Notes under the pieces: model-generated
Seen by the model: the letters and a program-made list of their open reading frames with translations, nothing else
Database searches by the model: none
What the model was told of the DNA's origin: nothing
Translations under genes and position numbers: made by a program
Shown here: one piece after another, positions 23,801 to 36,600 of the stretch
Numbering within the stretch: the first letter of the stretch is position 1
How the letters are laid out: each line of letters begins with the position of its first letter
Source of the DNA: Nymphaea colorata
Lineage: Eukaryota; Streptophyta; Magnoliopsida; Nymphaeales; Nymphaeaceae
Direction of reading: 5' to 3'
Assembly: GCF_008831285.2 (NCBI RefSeq)
Contig: NC_045146.1
Coordinates: forward strand, 990,001 to 1,054,000
DNA length: 64,000 nucleotides

Positions 23801-25980
23801 GCCTTGCAGGAATGCTTCGCTCGCCGTTCTTTACAATGTTCGGATGGCAAAAGCACAACCTACTTTTTTACCTCAAACAAGTTTAATTTGCTCGTGAAAG
23901 GCATCAGGTTCAAAGACAGCGGTATGTGGCGACCAATTGGATCAAAATCCAAGACACCAAACAAAGGTACGCATGGAGTACAAAGGCATGTTTCCTCCAT
24001 AGTACGGCAAAGAAAATGCATGCAGTTCAAGCAAAGAGAAACCCCAAATTTGCAAGCAACATAACTGAGAACCCACCTGTTATGTTGAAACCACCTTGAC
24101 GTTGACTTCAAAAAGTACGCCAAGAATTTGTTGTGGTTAATAAAAAATCTCCAAGGACATTTAGCATTGAAGTTGTAGCAAAAGTATCAATTTGCCTTTA
24201 AGAATTGATCATAATTATCAAGTTCAAATGTCTACATATTCCAATAATAAATAACAAATTAACACGCAAGTCAATATAAACAAGTACCACTTACAGCTAA
24301 TTCTAAACAGTTTGTTGTTTCTCGAGAATCAAAACTTTGGTGCCTTTTTGATGGTTTCTAATCGTTAAGGAATTCTGGATTGTAACAAATAGCGTCCAAA
24401 TAGTTTTGAAGACATGGTATTAGATTTTTAACCATTTTCTTACTTCCCTGAATTCCCGATTAAACACAGGCTTTCTCAACTTATGATTGCACCAGATGTC
24501 ACTCATATGCCACAACCAAAGTCCATAACATTCATCTATATCTAATGTCACCTTACAAAGGTTGCATGGTAATTCCTCATCTCATGCGTGAGGGGTGTGT
24601 GAGATCTCGACTGCTAATAGGAATTTTTGGAAGGTAGGATCTCGACCTTCACTGCCAAAAAAATATATTACAGTAAAAAATAAGGACGCAATGCGTCAAG
24701 GGCCATAGATAAAAACCAGCAGAACAGAAAGGACAAGCTGCAGTAACCAAGCAGCTCCTAAACAGAGATGAAAAGCATTGAGACGCACAAAGTTGTAAGG
24801 ACCTGGTTTGATCCCACAAAATGAGTTCCATAGCCATCCTAACATGATTTTCCTTTCCCAATAGGAAATAAAAGAAGAGCTCTCCCCTTTCTGAAGGTGG
24901 CAGTGGACAAAAGGGATGCGTGTCCACAAAGGAAAAAAAAAAAAACCACACAAGAGAGCTATAAATGATACTGGAAATTTCTTGAAAATGACAGTTAGGT
25001 GAACAGTTTTTCTTTTGTTTACAGGCGAGTTAGTGATCGCCTTGAAATGTAATTCAAACATAAGAAACCTCTCAGGATGAAAAAGTATATACCATAGTTA
25101 CCAACACGCATCACTTGCTTTTTTTCGTTTCAGACAGATCACCCCTTGAACAAGTATAAATTAATAATATTTGAAAATCATTCAGTTGATTACGAACATA
25201 TTCAACCACGACCCACAATGCCTATAAAGTTTACTCTTCAAAAATAAAAGCTAACCTCACGCAGTAAGAGTTAAACCCCCTAAGTATCTTTTCGATGCAA
25301 CAATGAACTTCATGATTGTGTAATACCTGGAGATATAATGCTACCAGTCCCGTCCACAATACATCCTTGAGTTCCCCTACCAACTATTCAATTTGCTGAA
25401 AAATAGAGATGCAATTCACCCGTGAATTGCCTCAATCAATTACTCAGTTTGCAGGATAATGGATATATTTCCAGATCATTAACTGATGATCCATGAAAAG
25501 TACAAACCTATAAGACACTCTCATCCACCATCATCATGGGCACACATCCCACTGTAAAACTGGTTTCAAGTAACATCCTGCACATTTACAAAACTTTGAA
25601 AATACATCATGCTACCAGGACTTCAGTGTTTAGCTGTCATTGACACCTATAATACTATCATATAAAGAATCCCCACAACCTTCTGAATCACCACTGCACA
25701 GCAATAGTTTCAACCAGCAATTGACGTGCCTAGGCTTTACCTCACTGGCTACACCATGCACCAAGACGTCACCCTGTTCAAAACAGGTATCACCACTAGC
25801 CAAATAACCTCACTCTGCTTGCCTAAAACACTTTCTGTAATGATAATTATTGCTGCCATTCCGGTCTTCATTGTAATAAGTCAGCTGAGACCATCTCAAC
25901 AATGTGTATTCCACTGAAGTCCAAATCATCTACATTTCTACATACATGCATGTCCATAGACTCCATACGGCACAAGCACG

Positions 25981-26092
<112 letters not shown>

Positions 26093-26395
26093 TAGTATTT
26101 CAGGAATAATCAAACTGCCCCAAATAAAAAATCAATTCCCCTTCATAAGTAAACAGATAACAGAGATCAGTTAGTTTTTATGATTTTATTGCTACTCATG
26201 AGATGGAAGATCAACGCACCATGCTGGCATATCTGTCTCTCTCTGGTCCGTCCTTCTAACTAAGATCACAAGCATCACTGGACAGCCATTTATTTTATAA
26301 AGCCAAACCATCTCAGAAAAAATGTAAAAAACAGATAGCACCATAATTCATTCACAGATGATCGGCAGAGAGAACCCTTTCAGGGTAAAGACTAA

Positions 26396-26699
26396 GGCGG
26401 CATTTGGATGACGCACTCAAAATAAATTGGTTTTGAAAAAGCTAGATTCGTAAAAGATTGGTTTTCAATCAGTTTTGAAAACTTGCTTTTTGAGTGTGGA
26501 TAATAGGACCTTTTTGTTTGTGAATAACCTAAGAGGGTGTCAGGTTATTCACTCCCTTCTGAAAAACATGTTTTGCCAAAAACATGTTCTAGCGAAACTC
26601 ATTTTTGGTATCATCCAGATGTGCCTGAAATGACATTTTGGAAGCAAAATCATATTTTACCTCCAAAAATTAGTTTTGGGGGATCCTTCAAACATCCCC
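26396..26699. mobile_element. Tourist-like MITE (PIF/Harbinger type), 304 bp
   Basis: The element is flanked by TAA on both sides (26393-26395 and 26700-26702). It starts GGCGGCATTTGGATGA, and the reverse complement of its other end is GGGGATGTTTGAAGGA, giving an imperfect terminal inverted repeat of about 10 matches in 16. Size, the TAA duplication and the GG..TTTGG-type ends fit Tourist-like elements mobilised by PIF/Harbinger transposases. It has no coding capacity. The divergent ends suggest an older copy. Confidence 0.6.
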
Positions 26700-26702
26700 T
26701 AA

Positions 26703-27501
26703 AGATTATGTGTCGGCTAACTAGAACCATAAGGCAGCCCATCTTAGACAACCAGGAATGGCAACTATCAGGTTATACCATCCCAGATTACAGAAATCAT
26801 AGTCTTTCAGCCTAATGATGCATCTACTTGCCATGAAACATTCTGTAGGAATGCTTCTCAGAACTTTACAAATATGGGACAAAAGTATATTTCTCTTTTC
26901 GGAGACACTGAAAACAGGTTGTCTTTATGGCACATACAGTTTCATTTTTTACTAAGTTGGGGGAAATTTTTACCTTAGCCTAATTTAAGGAAGATTCCCC
27001 GTCACATACTAAACTCTAAATGCCAATAAAGAAAGACAGAGCATGCTCAATTTGAATTTCCTATATATGTACGATGCAAATTTCAAAAGAAAGTAAGAAG
27101 AATCAATTTTAGCCAACATGCATCATTATCTTATGTTAATACAATTTTGTAAAAGAACCAAATGAAACGGGGGAAGGAACACAGAAAAGGAAAAAGAAAG
27201 TAAGTATAATGGCTGATGATTAAACACTCATCAATCTTATAAGGTTCTCATTATGAAGTGATTTCTATGTTCCTAACACATATGATCCCCAAAAACCTCC
27301 CAAGTCCCAGGCGTTGGTAAGCACACCCGGATTCGCTCCTACAACATGAATAACAATAGAACTTTTCATCGTAAAAATTGCCAAAAGAAGCAGTTTGAAT
27401 TTTTTTACCAAAAAGCTGTTTTCATATTAGAGTTCAGATCCATCACCATCTTCAGCCCTTTAGTTCAAGATGACACTAAACCACCCACCTGTTTGACAGG
27501 T
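26703..27501. other. 3' flank of the PPR gene
   Basis: AT-rich non-coding DNA between the MITE and the PPR stop codon, presumably including the PPR 3' UTR and poly(A) signals. I did not find a signal strong enough to mark, and no second gene is seen. Confidence 0.55.
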
Positions 27502-29529
27502 TCACACGTTAACCTTAGCTTGCTCGTTTATCGTATCACCATTTGTCGATGCTGATACTGCCTGAGTCTCACCACCCTCTGGTCCAGCCTCTCCAGCCTG
27601 CACAGTCGGCACGACCTCTGCTGCTGGAACCTCTGCATTTTCTCCTGCCTGCCCAAGTGGCTTCCCTTTAGACTGCAACAACCTTGCTAGGGCCTCATTT
27701 GCTCTTTCCCTCTCCGCCTTCTCCCTCTCTGCTTTCTCCCTCTCAGCCCTCTCCTTCTCTGCCTTCTCTCTTTCTGCCTGCTCCTTGGCCAACCTCTCCT
27801 TCTCAGCCTGCTCGTCGTATAACCTCTGCAACTCACTTTCTTTTCCCTCGGCCTTTAATACATCCTTAACAAAGTCTAGTTTCTCCCCAGATAATCCGGT
27901 GCCATCTTCCAGCATTCTTGCCACCACCTTCAGCATCTCATCCAAGTTTCCTGCCCCATTGAATCCCTTCAGCATTATATCATAAGTCTCCTCACTCGGC
28001 TTCAGTTCCCTCTCCACCATCTGCTCGAAGAATTTCTTCACATCGTCAATCTTTGATTCCTTAAACAACCAAGTGAATAGTTTATTATATGCAGCTACAT
28101 TCGGCCTCAACTCTGCTTCCACCATCTTCGTGAAGTATCCAATCGCATCCTCCACTCTCTTAGCTCCGAAACAAGCATCAACAAGCAACACATATGTCAG
28201 TTCATCCGGTTTAACTGTCTCCTTGCTCAGCATCTCATTGTAAAACCCTTCCGCTGCTGTAATCAAGCCATTCTTGCACAATTGGTTCATCAAATTGTTG
28301 TATGACAACGTATCTGGGCTACATTTGCTATCTCCCATCCCCCTAAAGACCTGCATTGCCTCATCACACCTGCCGACGCTACAATACCCATCAATCATCA
28401 CATTGAATGACCCCAAGTTCACTGAAATTCTCTTCGGAGGATCGTGAATTTTCAACATTGAATCGAAGAGCCCGATCGCTTCAGAATCCAATTTCCCGTT
28501 CTTGCTCAAAGCTTCCAGCACAGAATTGTATCCAACCGCACTGACCTTGTAATCCAATTCCAAAAATTCATTGTACAAATCCATAGCCTCCTTTTCCATA
28601 CCCCTCTTGAAGTACGCCGTCATCAGCGTTCCGTAAACTCCACCATCCAAAACCCTGGTTTTCCCCTTCAATTCTTCGTAAAACTCTAAAAATCTATCGA
28701 ACTCATCGTTCTTAACGAGACCAGACATGACAAGGTTGTAGACAACGGGATCGGCGGCGTACCCTTTCTCCTGCATCTCCCTGAGAAGCTCAACGGCGCG
28801 CTCCACGCGGTCGCTGTCCACGAGGCCCTTGACTAGGATGCGATAGGTGGTGGGGGACGGGTTAAAGGGAGCATCGTTTATCATCTGAGTGTAGGTCTCG
28901 AGCGCGATATCCACCTTGCGGACGTCGCAATACGCCTGGAGGAGGAGATTGTAGGTGACGACGTTGGCGGCGATGCCCGCCTGCGTGACGAAACGATGGA
29001 GCGAAAGGAGGTCGGCGTAGCGGCCATGGCGAAGGAGATAGGCGAGCACGGAGTTGGCAGTGAAGATGGTGGGGCGGCAGTTGGAGTAGATAGAGTGGCG
29101 TACGAGCAGGACGGCGTCTTCGTGGTGATGAAGGCGGAGCATGGCGAGAATTCTGTTATGAAGGTTGAGGCGGTTTCCGGAGAGAGCAGAGACGGTCTCG
29201 GGGAGCTTCGGTGAATTAGGGTTTGGGCCGGTCTTCGAGGAGGGGGGCGGTCGCGGAGCATGATGGCGGAGGGAGTTGGCAGGAGGCTCTATGCGGAGGC
29301 GGCGCTTGCGTCGACGGCGATCTGCCGCTGCTTCCTCTGGAGTAGAAAAGGAGAGGAGACGGATGGGAAGGAGTCGATGGAGGCATTGGCGGTGGTGCTG
29401 CGGGTGGTGGCGCGTAAGGGGTTTGAGGTGGATGAACGGCTTGGAGACAGCCGACATGGTGGTGGAGCCGGGACCGGCGCTGGCGACGGTGGCGCGGAGG
29501 AGAGGAGAGTCGGGGGAGGAAGGGATCAA
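27502..29529 (-). CDS. P-class pentatricopeptide repeat protein, probably mitochondrial, with C-terminal coiled coil
   Basis: Intronless frame of 675 codons. Residues 1-60 are rich in Arg, His and Ser and poor in acidic residues, typical of an organelle presequence. Met25 (ATG at 29457), which begins the Arg/His-rich part, is a credible alternative start. From about residue 155 to 545 there are roughly ten 35-residue PPR motifs of plain P type (for example VVTYNLLLQAYC, GSFNVMIDGYCSVGRCDEA and NVAAYNKLFTWLFKESK). No E, DYW or SMR domain follows. Residues about 565-617 form a highly charged heptad-like coiled coil (repeated AEREKAEKER), then an acidic, Ala/Gly-rich tail. PPR proteins of this class bind organelle RNA to edit, splice or stabilise it. 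P-type repeats plus a terminal coiled coil recall Arabidopsis At3g49240 (EMB1796/NUWA), an essential mitochondrial PPR; that orthology is a suggestion from memory. Confidence 0.93.
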   Translation of the reverse strand: MIPSSPDSPLLRATVASAGPGSTTMSAVSKPFIHLKPLTRHHPQHHRQCLHRLLPIRLLSFSTPEEAAADRRRRKRRLRIEPPANSLRHHAPRPPPSSKTGPNPNSPKLPETVSALSGNRLNLHNRILAMLRLHHHEDAVLLVRHSIYSNCRPTIFTANSVLAYLLRHGRYADLLSLHRFVTQAGIAANVVTYNLLLQAYCDVRKVDIALETYTQMINDAPFNPSPTTYRILVKGLVDSDRVERAVELLREMQEKGYAADPVVYNLVMSGLVKNDEFDRFLEFYEELKGKTRVLDGGVYGTLMTAYFKRGMEKEAMDLYNEFLELDYKVSAVGYNSVLEALSKNGKLDSEAIGLFDSMLKIHDPPKRISVNLGSFNVMIDGYCSVGRCDEAMQVFRGMGDSKCSPDTLSYNNLMNQLCKNGLITAAEGFYNEMLSKETVKPDELTYVLLVDACFGAKRVEDAIGYFTKMVEAELRPNVAAYNKLFTWLFKESKIDDVKKFFEQMVERELKPSEETYDIMLKGFNGAGNLDEMLKVVARMLEDGTGLSGEKLDFVKDVLKAEGKESELQRLYDEQAEKERLAKEQAEREKAEKERAEREKAEREKAERERANEALARLLQSKGKPLGQAGENAEVPAAEVVPTVQAGEAGPEGGETQAVSASTNGDTINEQAKVNV

Positions 29530-29883
29530 AGGATGAGAGGGTTTTTCTGAGGGGTTTTAGGCCTCTTCTGTCACCTATTCAGAACCTTATGTGGTGACCA
29601 TCATTCGTACCCTGAAGTCAAGCCCACTAATGTAAGCATGCGGACGTTTCATATTCAAGTTGGATATCCAACCCGAATTGAAATTCACTTGATTCGAGCT
29701 GCCTACCAAATGCCTCCGGATATTAATTAAATCCAACAGGCGAAATGTTATAAGATGTTAGACTTAACCAGCCGGATTTGAATCGACTTTTACCTGAGCA
29801 CGTCGAAGATCCAAAATTGCGTCTACTTGTACACGCTCCTAGGGTTGGAGCGTTGGAGCTACAAAGAAACAGGAAAAGCTTTT

Positions 29884-29893
29884 ATAATTTCAA

Positions 29894-29943
<50 letters not shown>

Positions 29944-29953
29944 TTGAAATTAT
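29884..29953. repeat. 70-bp perfect palindrome with (AT)22 core
   Basis: A 13-bp arm ataatttcaactc (29884-29896) is followed by 44 bp of AT and then the exact reverse complement gagttgaaattat (29941-29953). The whole 70 bp is a perfect inverted repeat able to extrude a cruciform. It lies about 355 bp upstream of the PPR start. Confidence 0.93.
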
Positions 29954-30095
29954 TCGACCATTTGAAGTTCCATCCAATCACAACCGTTCAATACAATGCA
30001 TTGGACAGACGTGATTAAACACACCATCTGATACATTAGTTTGCTATGAGAGACCATAAGATTTCTTTATCCAATCTTGGATGGAGAAATCCACA
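29950..30095. repeat. Dispersed repeat, copy 1 (second copy at 54340-54485)
   Basis: The order ccaatcacaac, gtgattaaacac, catctgat and tttatccaatcttggatgga is matched at 54340-54485 by ccaatcacaac, gtgattaaacaa, cacctgat and ctatccaaacttagacagag. No coding frame and no clear ends. Confidence 0.6.
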
Positions 30096-31098
30096 AATCC
30101 TGTAATATAGAAAAATTGAAGGTGATCAGTTCACTGATAAAGGTTGTTTGATCTAATCCTGATAGACAGTTGAAAAGAAAACAAGGAAAAAGAGACCTAA
30201 TGCTAGTAGCCTAGTTGAATCCTCGACTTACTTCAAAGGAACTCCCAAGAGATGTTAAGACCATAATGTTCGTTTGCCTTAATATATTATAAGAAAAGTG
30301 TGCTGAACACAGAACGATAGATTTCTTGTTATGGGCATAAGCAAATCTTGCCTAACCACATCACAATCTCATGTCTTAAATTAATCATCATGCTTGCCTT
30401 TATGTTGTCAAAGCTTGTGTGGCAAATTGGGGATTCAAAATTAGTAGCCTCTTGTTCCAAGTTGACTTGTTTATCTGTTGGAGCCAAACATTCAGGTCTC
30501 CATTTTAAACTCCATGGGAAACGTTAACCAATGATCTTAATGCACTAAGCCATTTATCTTTATTAAGCTCAATCTTGAGGATTGTTTGCAAGAAAAAACT
30601 ATTGTAATCGCATATTATTTTAATGGGTTCTGTTGACGGGAACAATCCTGCTCCAGCAACGTTTAAAGAAATTTTCTTAGATTTTAAAGCCAAATTATCA
30701 TGACTGGCAGGAGAACACATAACTTCCGTTAAGCTGGACACTGTCCCCACAGCGAATGTCCCCCGTTTTACTGCTGGCCTATTCAAACAAAACAACCGTG
30801 TACATGCACTATTCAGAATATGTGGTTCACGCCAAATCAATGTTGTAAGATGATCTTGTTATGCAGAATCATAGAGGTATATATAAATATCGTTACGAAT
30901 GTAGTATTAACTACGTAAACGGGGGCAACATAAGCAGAGGACACCTTATTACACAGGAATTCAGAAACACAAAAAACTTATAAATACATGTTCATATTGA
31001 CTGCATTTGCTGGAACATTTTTATATCCCTACATGGTTCATCCAACATAGATCCCAATACATAAATGATCAGGCACCAACTGCATAAGCATCAAAATT

Positions 31099-33114
31099 TT
31101 AGCTACAGAGATTTGGTATGCATGCACCTGCATCTTGGTTCTGCTGCTCCTTCCATATCCTGCCCGTGACTCGTAGTTTTAGTTCTTTCCGATCCCCTCC
31201 AGAGAAGAAAAGTGCCATATTCCTTTGAATAATCAGACCGTCATGGCTGTCCCGGACCTTCCGGTGGCTATCTCTGATACTCCTAGGAATGCCTTCCCAT
31301 GTTAACTTTCTTCCGTTAGCACCAACCTCAAGACTGTAGCTGAAATTCCTGGCTTCGTTGTCATCACCCATGAAGCGCAGGAATGCCATGTATACCGGTG
31401 CCATCCCAAGTTGGAAAGCTTCAAAATGCAAGCAGAAATATTGTCCGAAACAATAGAAAACCTGAGAGAGAGAGAGGATATAAGGAAAATTGTTCGCATT
31501 ACACACAGTAACAACATTGTAAAATGCAAGAATTGGTTATCAGGTGCAATTCACATGGTCACAAGCACGTCAGGACTTTGCAGACGCAGAAAGACCAGGG
31601 TAGATCCTGCTTTTTTGATATGTAGGAATTCAACAAACTTACTGTCAGCATCCAAGTTGCATTTTCAACTTCACGTGGATTGGACTTGACATAGCGATGA
31701 TTGAACGTGCATCCAGTATGCATGTCAACTTTATGATCATCTCTCAGATGAGAAACAAGGAAGGGAATGTCTCCAACAACAGAGCATTCAGAGCCTGCAT
31801 ATGGACAGTTGTATGGCCTGAAGTTGCACTGAGCTTCATGTTTAAGCTTGCTGTAGTATGGAAATATCTCTGGGCAGCCATGTGTGTAGTACTTGCAGGG
31901 AAGTTCAAGTGACTCTGCCACCTTCTCCAAAGCTAGGCACCGAATGTCTCCAAGCTCCTGTCTACATGTCGGACACCTATTATGGACTCTTGATTTACAT
32001 GTAGAGCAGAGCGTATGCCCATTGTGGCACTGGAAACAACAATAAATACAACAATCAGCAGAAGGCCAGTCCTATTTTCATTCTCTTTTCCAAATTTTTA
32101 GGACTAAAAACATTTTTTTTCTCTATACAGGAAAAATTGTTTTCTTAGAGGACAGAAAGCAGAAGCAACTTGTGTTAAGACCCACAATAGATGGGTAAAT
32201 CCTGCAAGCATTGTATTTGAAAATTTTCCAAGCCCTTACTTTTTCCTCTCTTGATAGTCTTGATGGATACAGTATTATTAACTAGATATTATCTTGTCAA
32301 TAAAACAGAACTGGAGAAAGTGTCCATACCACATTTGAATGTTTCCTTCAAAAAATTTTGTTAATTATGGAAGATGACTTAAAGATAAGCTACCTTACCT
32401 TTGAAGCTTGTTTGTGATGAGTTCGGATTTTTTTTAAGAAATAAATAAGACATGTTTGAAACCTTCAAGTTTTCAAAATTTATCAGAAAGCCAATATAGA
32501 GGACTAATTGAGCTTTACCAAAGAAATGATGGGAGCCAACTTTTTTATGCTTTCCATAACCTTTCACAGTGAAAAAAGAATTAGAAAATATAAAATGCAT
32601 TTCTAGTCTGTCACGTAGGAAAATGTTTCATCAAATTTGTCATGCATTGGAGTTGGATCCTTTACAATGCGAGACAGGAATTAGTGCAGCTACAGGGTAT
32701 AATACAGTAATTTCATAAAAAATGGGTAACCTAAAGTCCTAAACAATAAACATGAGTCTGTGTGCAGCTACAGGTTATAATACAATAATTTCATAAACAA
32801 ATAAATAAATTCAGATATATGTACATGGTTGTGGTAAGGCTCAGCACTGAACCAGGTACCCCATGGGCAGTTGGGTAACCTGGGCTGCACTTGTGGTCTG
32901 CTGGCTTGCCAGATGCATGTCCAGAGCTGGGTTGAGACCGTCAAACAAAGTATCGGGGGGCCTATCCAGCCTGATTCGTTAAACACCCCACCCCCCTCCC
33001 TTTTTTCTTTTGTCACCTCTCTCTCCTTCCCCGTTCTCTCTTCCTCTCATGCCCCACTGGCACTGAACCGACCGCTGCACGCATCCAACCTCCAGATTCC
33101 CCTTAGGTATGTTG

Positions 33115-33168
<54 letters not shown>

Positions 33169-33615
33169 CACCAAGGGCTTGTGTGTGTGTGTGTGTGTGT
33201 GTGTGGGGGGGGGGGAATCCCAAATGGCAGGTTTCTGTTATAGAAAACCCCAGTGCCCCCAGCATCTGCAATTCCTTTTTTTTCCACTATCGCTGGTCCA
33301 GGCCTGAGCTTGGGCTGCACTAAGCTGGACCAGCGCAATAACTAAGTGGGCAGGGCCCAGGCTGCTGGCCAGGTAGCCTTTTTCCGGGTTTGCCGGGCTG
33401 GATGTTCAACCCAAGCTGTGGGGACGCAGCCGCACATGCCTGCACACACGTGCCTGTGTGCCTATAGAAAGCAAACAAACATATACTCACTGTTTATATT
33501 AATAAAATATAGCAAAATATACCCAAAAAGCACAAATTTGAGTCTTCCATATCCAAGTCCTATCCCGTAACCGCACTTGTGTTCATCCATGACTAGATGG
33601 AAACAATGCCTTTCC

Positions 33616-33669
<54 letters not shown>

Positions 33670-36600
33670 GTTTCTACAAAATGACATGTAGATAAAAATA
33701 TGCAAAAAATATGTAAGTGAACTAAATTGAAGAATCTGGAGTAAGTAATAGATATTTTTCATGTTGAGTATCGATTGCATGTTGCAGTTACTAAGAAGCA
33801 ACTTGGCTGCAAAATGAGTACGATGTTTAGTGAGATAGGCTGATGGAAATACCAATGCTGCTACAGTGCATCTAATACTACTTCTATAAGTAGAAGAAGA
33901 AAATTATAGAATATGTAAGAGAAGCTTGCAAACCAGTAATGCATCACTGTGTGGCAGTCAAGCTCTACATTGGTAAGGCATTTTCTAGTTTATACAGATC
34001 TTGCAAACAACCTTCCCTTGATTGAGCCTACACAAGTTTCACTCATTTGGTAAAGGTGGCTTTTGAATACCACTAACTTGGTAGCACATAATGATGCTGG
34101 TATCCCTTGGTCCAGCTAATAAAGCAATCATAAAAATAACAATAATAAGTGAAACTTACAAGAAAAACAAGCAACCTTTGATGTGTTCAAAAAGAACCTC
34201 CCAACAGTTGTAAAATTACAAATAGCCACCTAAGTTCATAAATAAATCACAAAGCACACAGCTTGATTAATGAAAAACGATAATGTAAACTTTAAAAATT
34301 ATTTTAACCCCAATAGAAAAGAAAATACTTTTAGGTAAAGAGTTTTCCAACAATCCATGTTATTCTGGCCGATTTCTCCATGACTTCACCCTTCTTTTAG
34401 ATGTGATTATAGAAAAAAAAAAGGCAGAGAGAGAGATGTACAATTATGGAGAAGGAGAATTCAACTTAAAAAGTGTACCTTGTAAATTTTTTCAAAAACA
34501 AATTATCATCTTTAGTAATGGTAAAGTAGTCCTTTAAGTATATTTTAACATTTTCAATCATGAAGTTTGTGTTTGTGAATTATTTTGTAGTTATTATACT
34601 TCTCAAATGTTGGGAATTATTTGTAGACACTAAACGCTGAGTGGTCATTTGTTGATTTCTCTAATAATAATAATAATAATAACAATAATAATGATAATAA
34701 TAATAATCCCTTTAATGTACTTGGTAGATCCTCATACATGCTTTTTTATTAAAGGTGCTAGAAAACACAAGAATTTTTTTGCGCTTGTTTTGCCCATATT
34801 GATATTTGATAGGTCACGAAAAAGAAAGTTGCCAGATCCTAGCTTTCACAACACATAGCAAGGGAATGACATGGAGATTCTAAACACTGATACCAATAAC
34901 ACTGTGTATCAACTGATAACTATCATATCAGCCTCATGCCAACATGATACAAGGCTGATAAAGGTTTATGTTTTTATTTTTTTATTTTAAAACCATTTTA
35001 GAATATTTCGTGTTATTTTTAAATTTTATAAATGAAAAAACAGCGCAATACAGGTCCAATACGTAACAATATATATGAGCCACAATGCTGTTTGGTTGAG
35101 AAAACAGTGACAGTGCTATTACTGTTTTTTTACAACATTGATTCTAAAGGTTCAAGATCTTAACCAAAATTTTGAAGGGATTTCTAGTCTATAATTAATT
35201 ATTATAGAAATGCCCTCACCATTTTTTCAATGTCACTGTACTACAAAAGCTCTGATGCAAGCAACCCTTAAAGGAGAGTTCAAAGAGGCAAAGGAAAAGA
35301 ACAGACTGTTTATTTGAACTCTGAAGAGATCAGGAAGAATCTTTCATGATGCATATTCCAGGTATTCATGGTTAAGAGCAAAGCTTTATAAACTTCTTGA
35401 CTATATGAACAAGCAACATTTGGACAATAAAAAGGCGTATGAAATATCATGATCATGTCAACACAGAGGAGGGCATGTGTTACTGAAGCCCAGTCAACTT
35501 CTGTTGAAGCCTCAAGAGCCATTCACAGCCAAAGCAACCCCTTTACCTCCAATAAGCAACAACAGTAGATTCGAGGACGATTGGAATACAAGACATATTG
35601 TACATGTTGCTACACGCTGAATATTAAAATCACATACTGTCCCAGTCAAATGAAGGAAACATAAAGTAAAACCTGCATTCACAAATAAGTTAGGTCCTAA
35701 AGAACTGACCTTATTAAGAAATGGACATCACACCAGCCACAAAACCACATGAACTAAGCATATTGTGGGGTAGCAAAAGGCAAAACGTAGTCTGCATCTA
35801 TGGATAATGAGATTAAATCATTAAAATTATGCATTAGAACAAGAAATAGGATACTGTTGAGGGACAAGAGAAACCGTGTTAGGTTATAAATGCATTTTCA
35901 AGCAACGCACAAAATTTGATTGAAGCGGTGAAAGATGTGTAGTTTGCCTTATAGCAAAGGAGTAAAATCAACATATGGACTGGATTATGAAGAAACTACT
36001 CCTTCAAGTTCTGAAGGCTGATAATAAGGGCAATATTTCCTTTGCATTGCCTCCTCTGCCCATTTCCTTTACAACACTCTTCCAAACGCCATGACGAAGA
36101 GAATATCAAAAGAATACAAAGTATTACAGAACATCCAGATAAACACAAAAAAATAGCAGAAGCATCATGCATTTCATAATTAATTGTAGCATATGCCATG
36201 AATCAAATATTTCAGATTGTCAGATCTTGATTCACCTAAAAATGTGCATATGAAGGCAACAAAGAGAATTATGGTCAATGTGATATGTAATATCACAAAA
36301 TTTTACATATGACGAGCTAATCTATTGAGGTAACTGACGAAGTTTATTAAAGGGTATTCAATTTTGATAAGCCAAGATAACTTAATGGGCTATAGCATTT
36401 CTTGGGAACAAACTGGGTTTCATAGAAAAGCAGAAAGAAAAAGAACATAACAAGGTCAACTACAAAGTCAACCGCAAAGCAGCTTTGGCAAGCATAATTT
36501 TAATGATAACACGATCTAGTGGAGCAAGTTGACAACCCAATTGCCACGCCATGATGGAATGCAGATACAACACTTGGTATGTCAACCAAAGTGCATTAGC

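Larger units (their letters stand above)
29530..31098. other. Region between PPR start and SINAT stop
   Basis: It should hold the PPR promoter and 5' UTR (minus strand, near 29530-29900) and the SINAT 3' UTR (just below 31099). I see no clear TATA box. The stretch also holds the AT palindrome at 29884-29953 and a dispersed repeat at 29950-30095. No further gene is supported. Confidence 0.55.

Noticed and set aside
24649-25061. Hydrophobic minus-strand frames of 100 and 121 codons
   Set aside because: Phe-rich composition from A-runs, overlapping frames, no domain and no gene context.
27684-29550. Several plus-strand open frames opposite the PPR gene
   Set aside because: They are antisense shadows of a GC-rich coding region with low-complexity composition. 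The minus strand carries clear PPR motifs.
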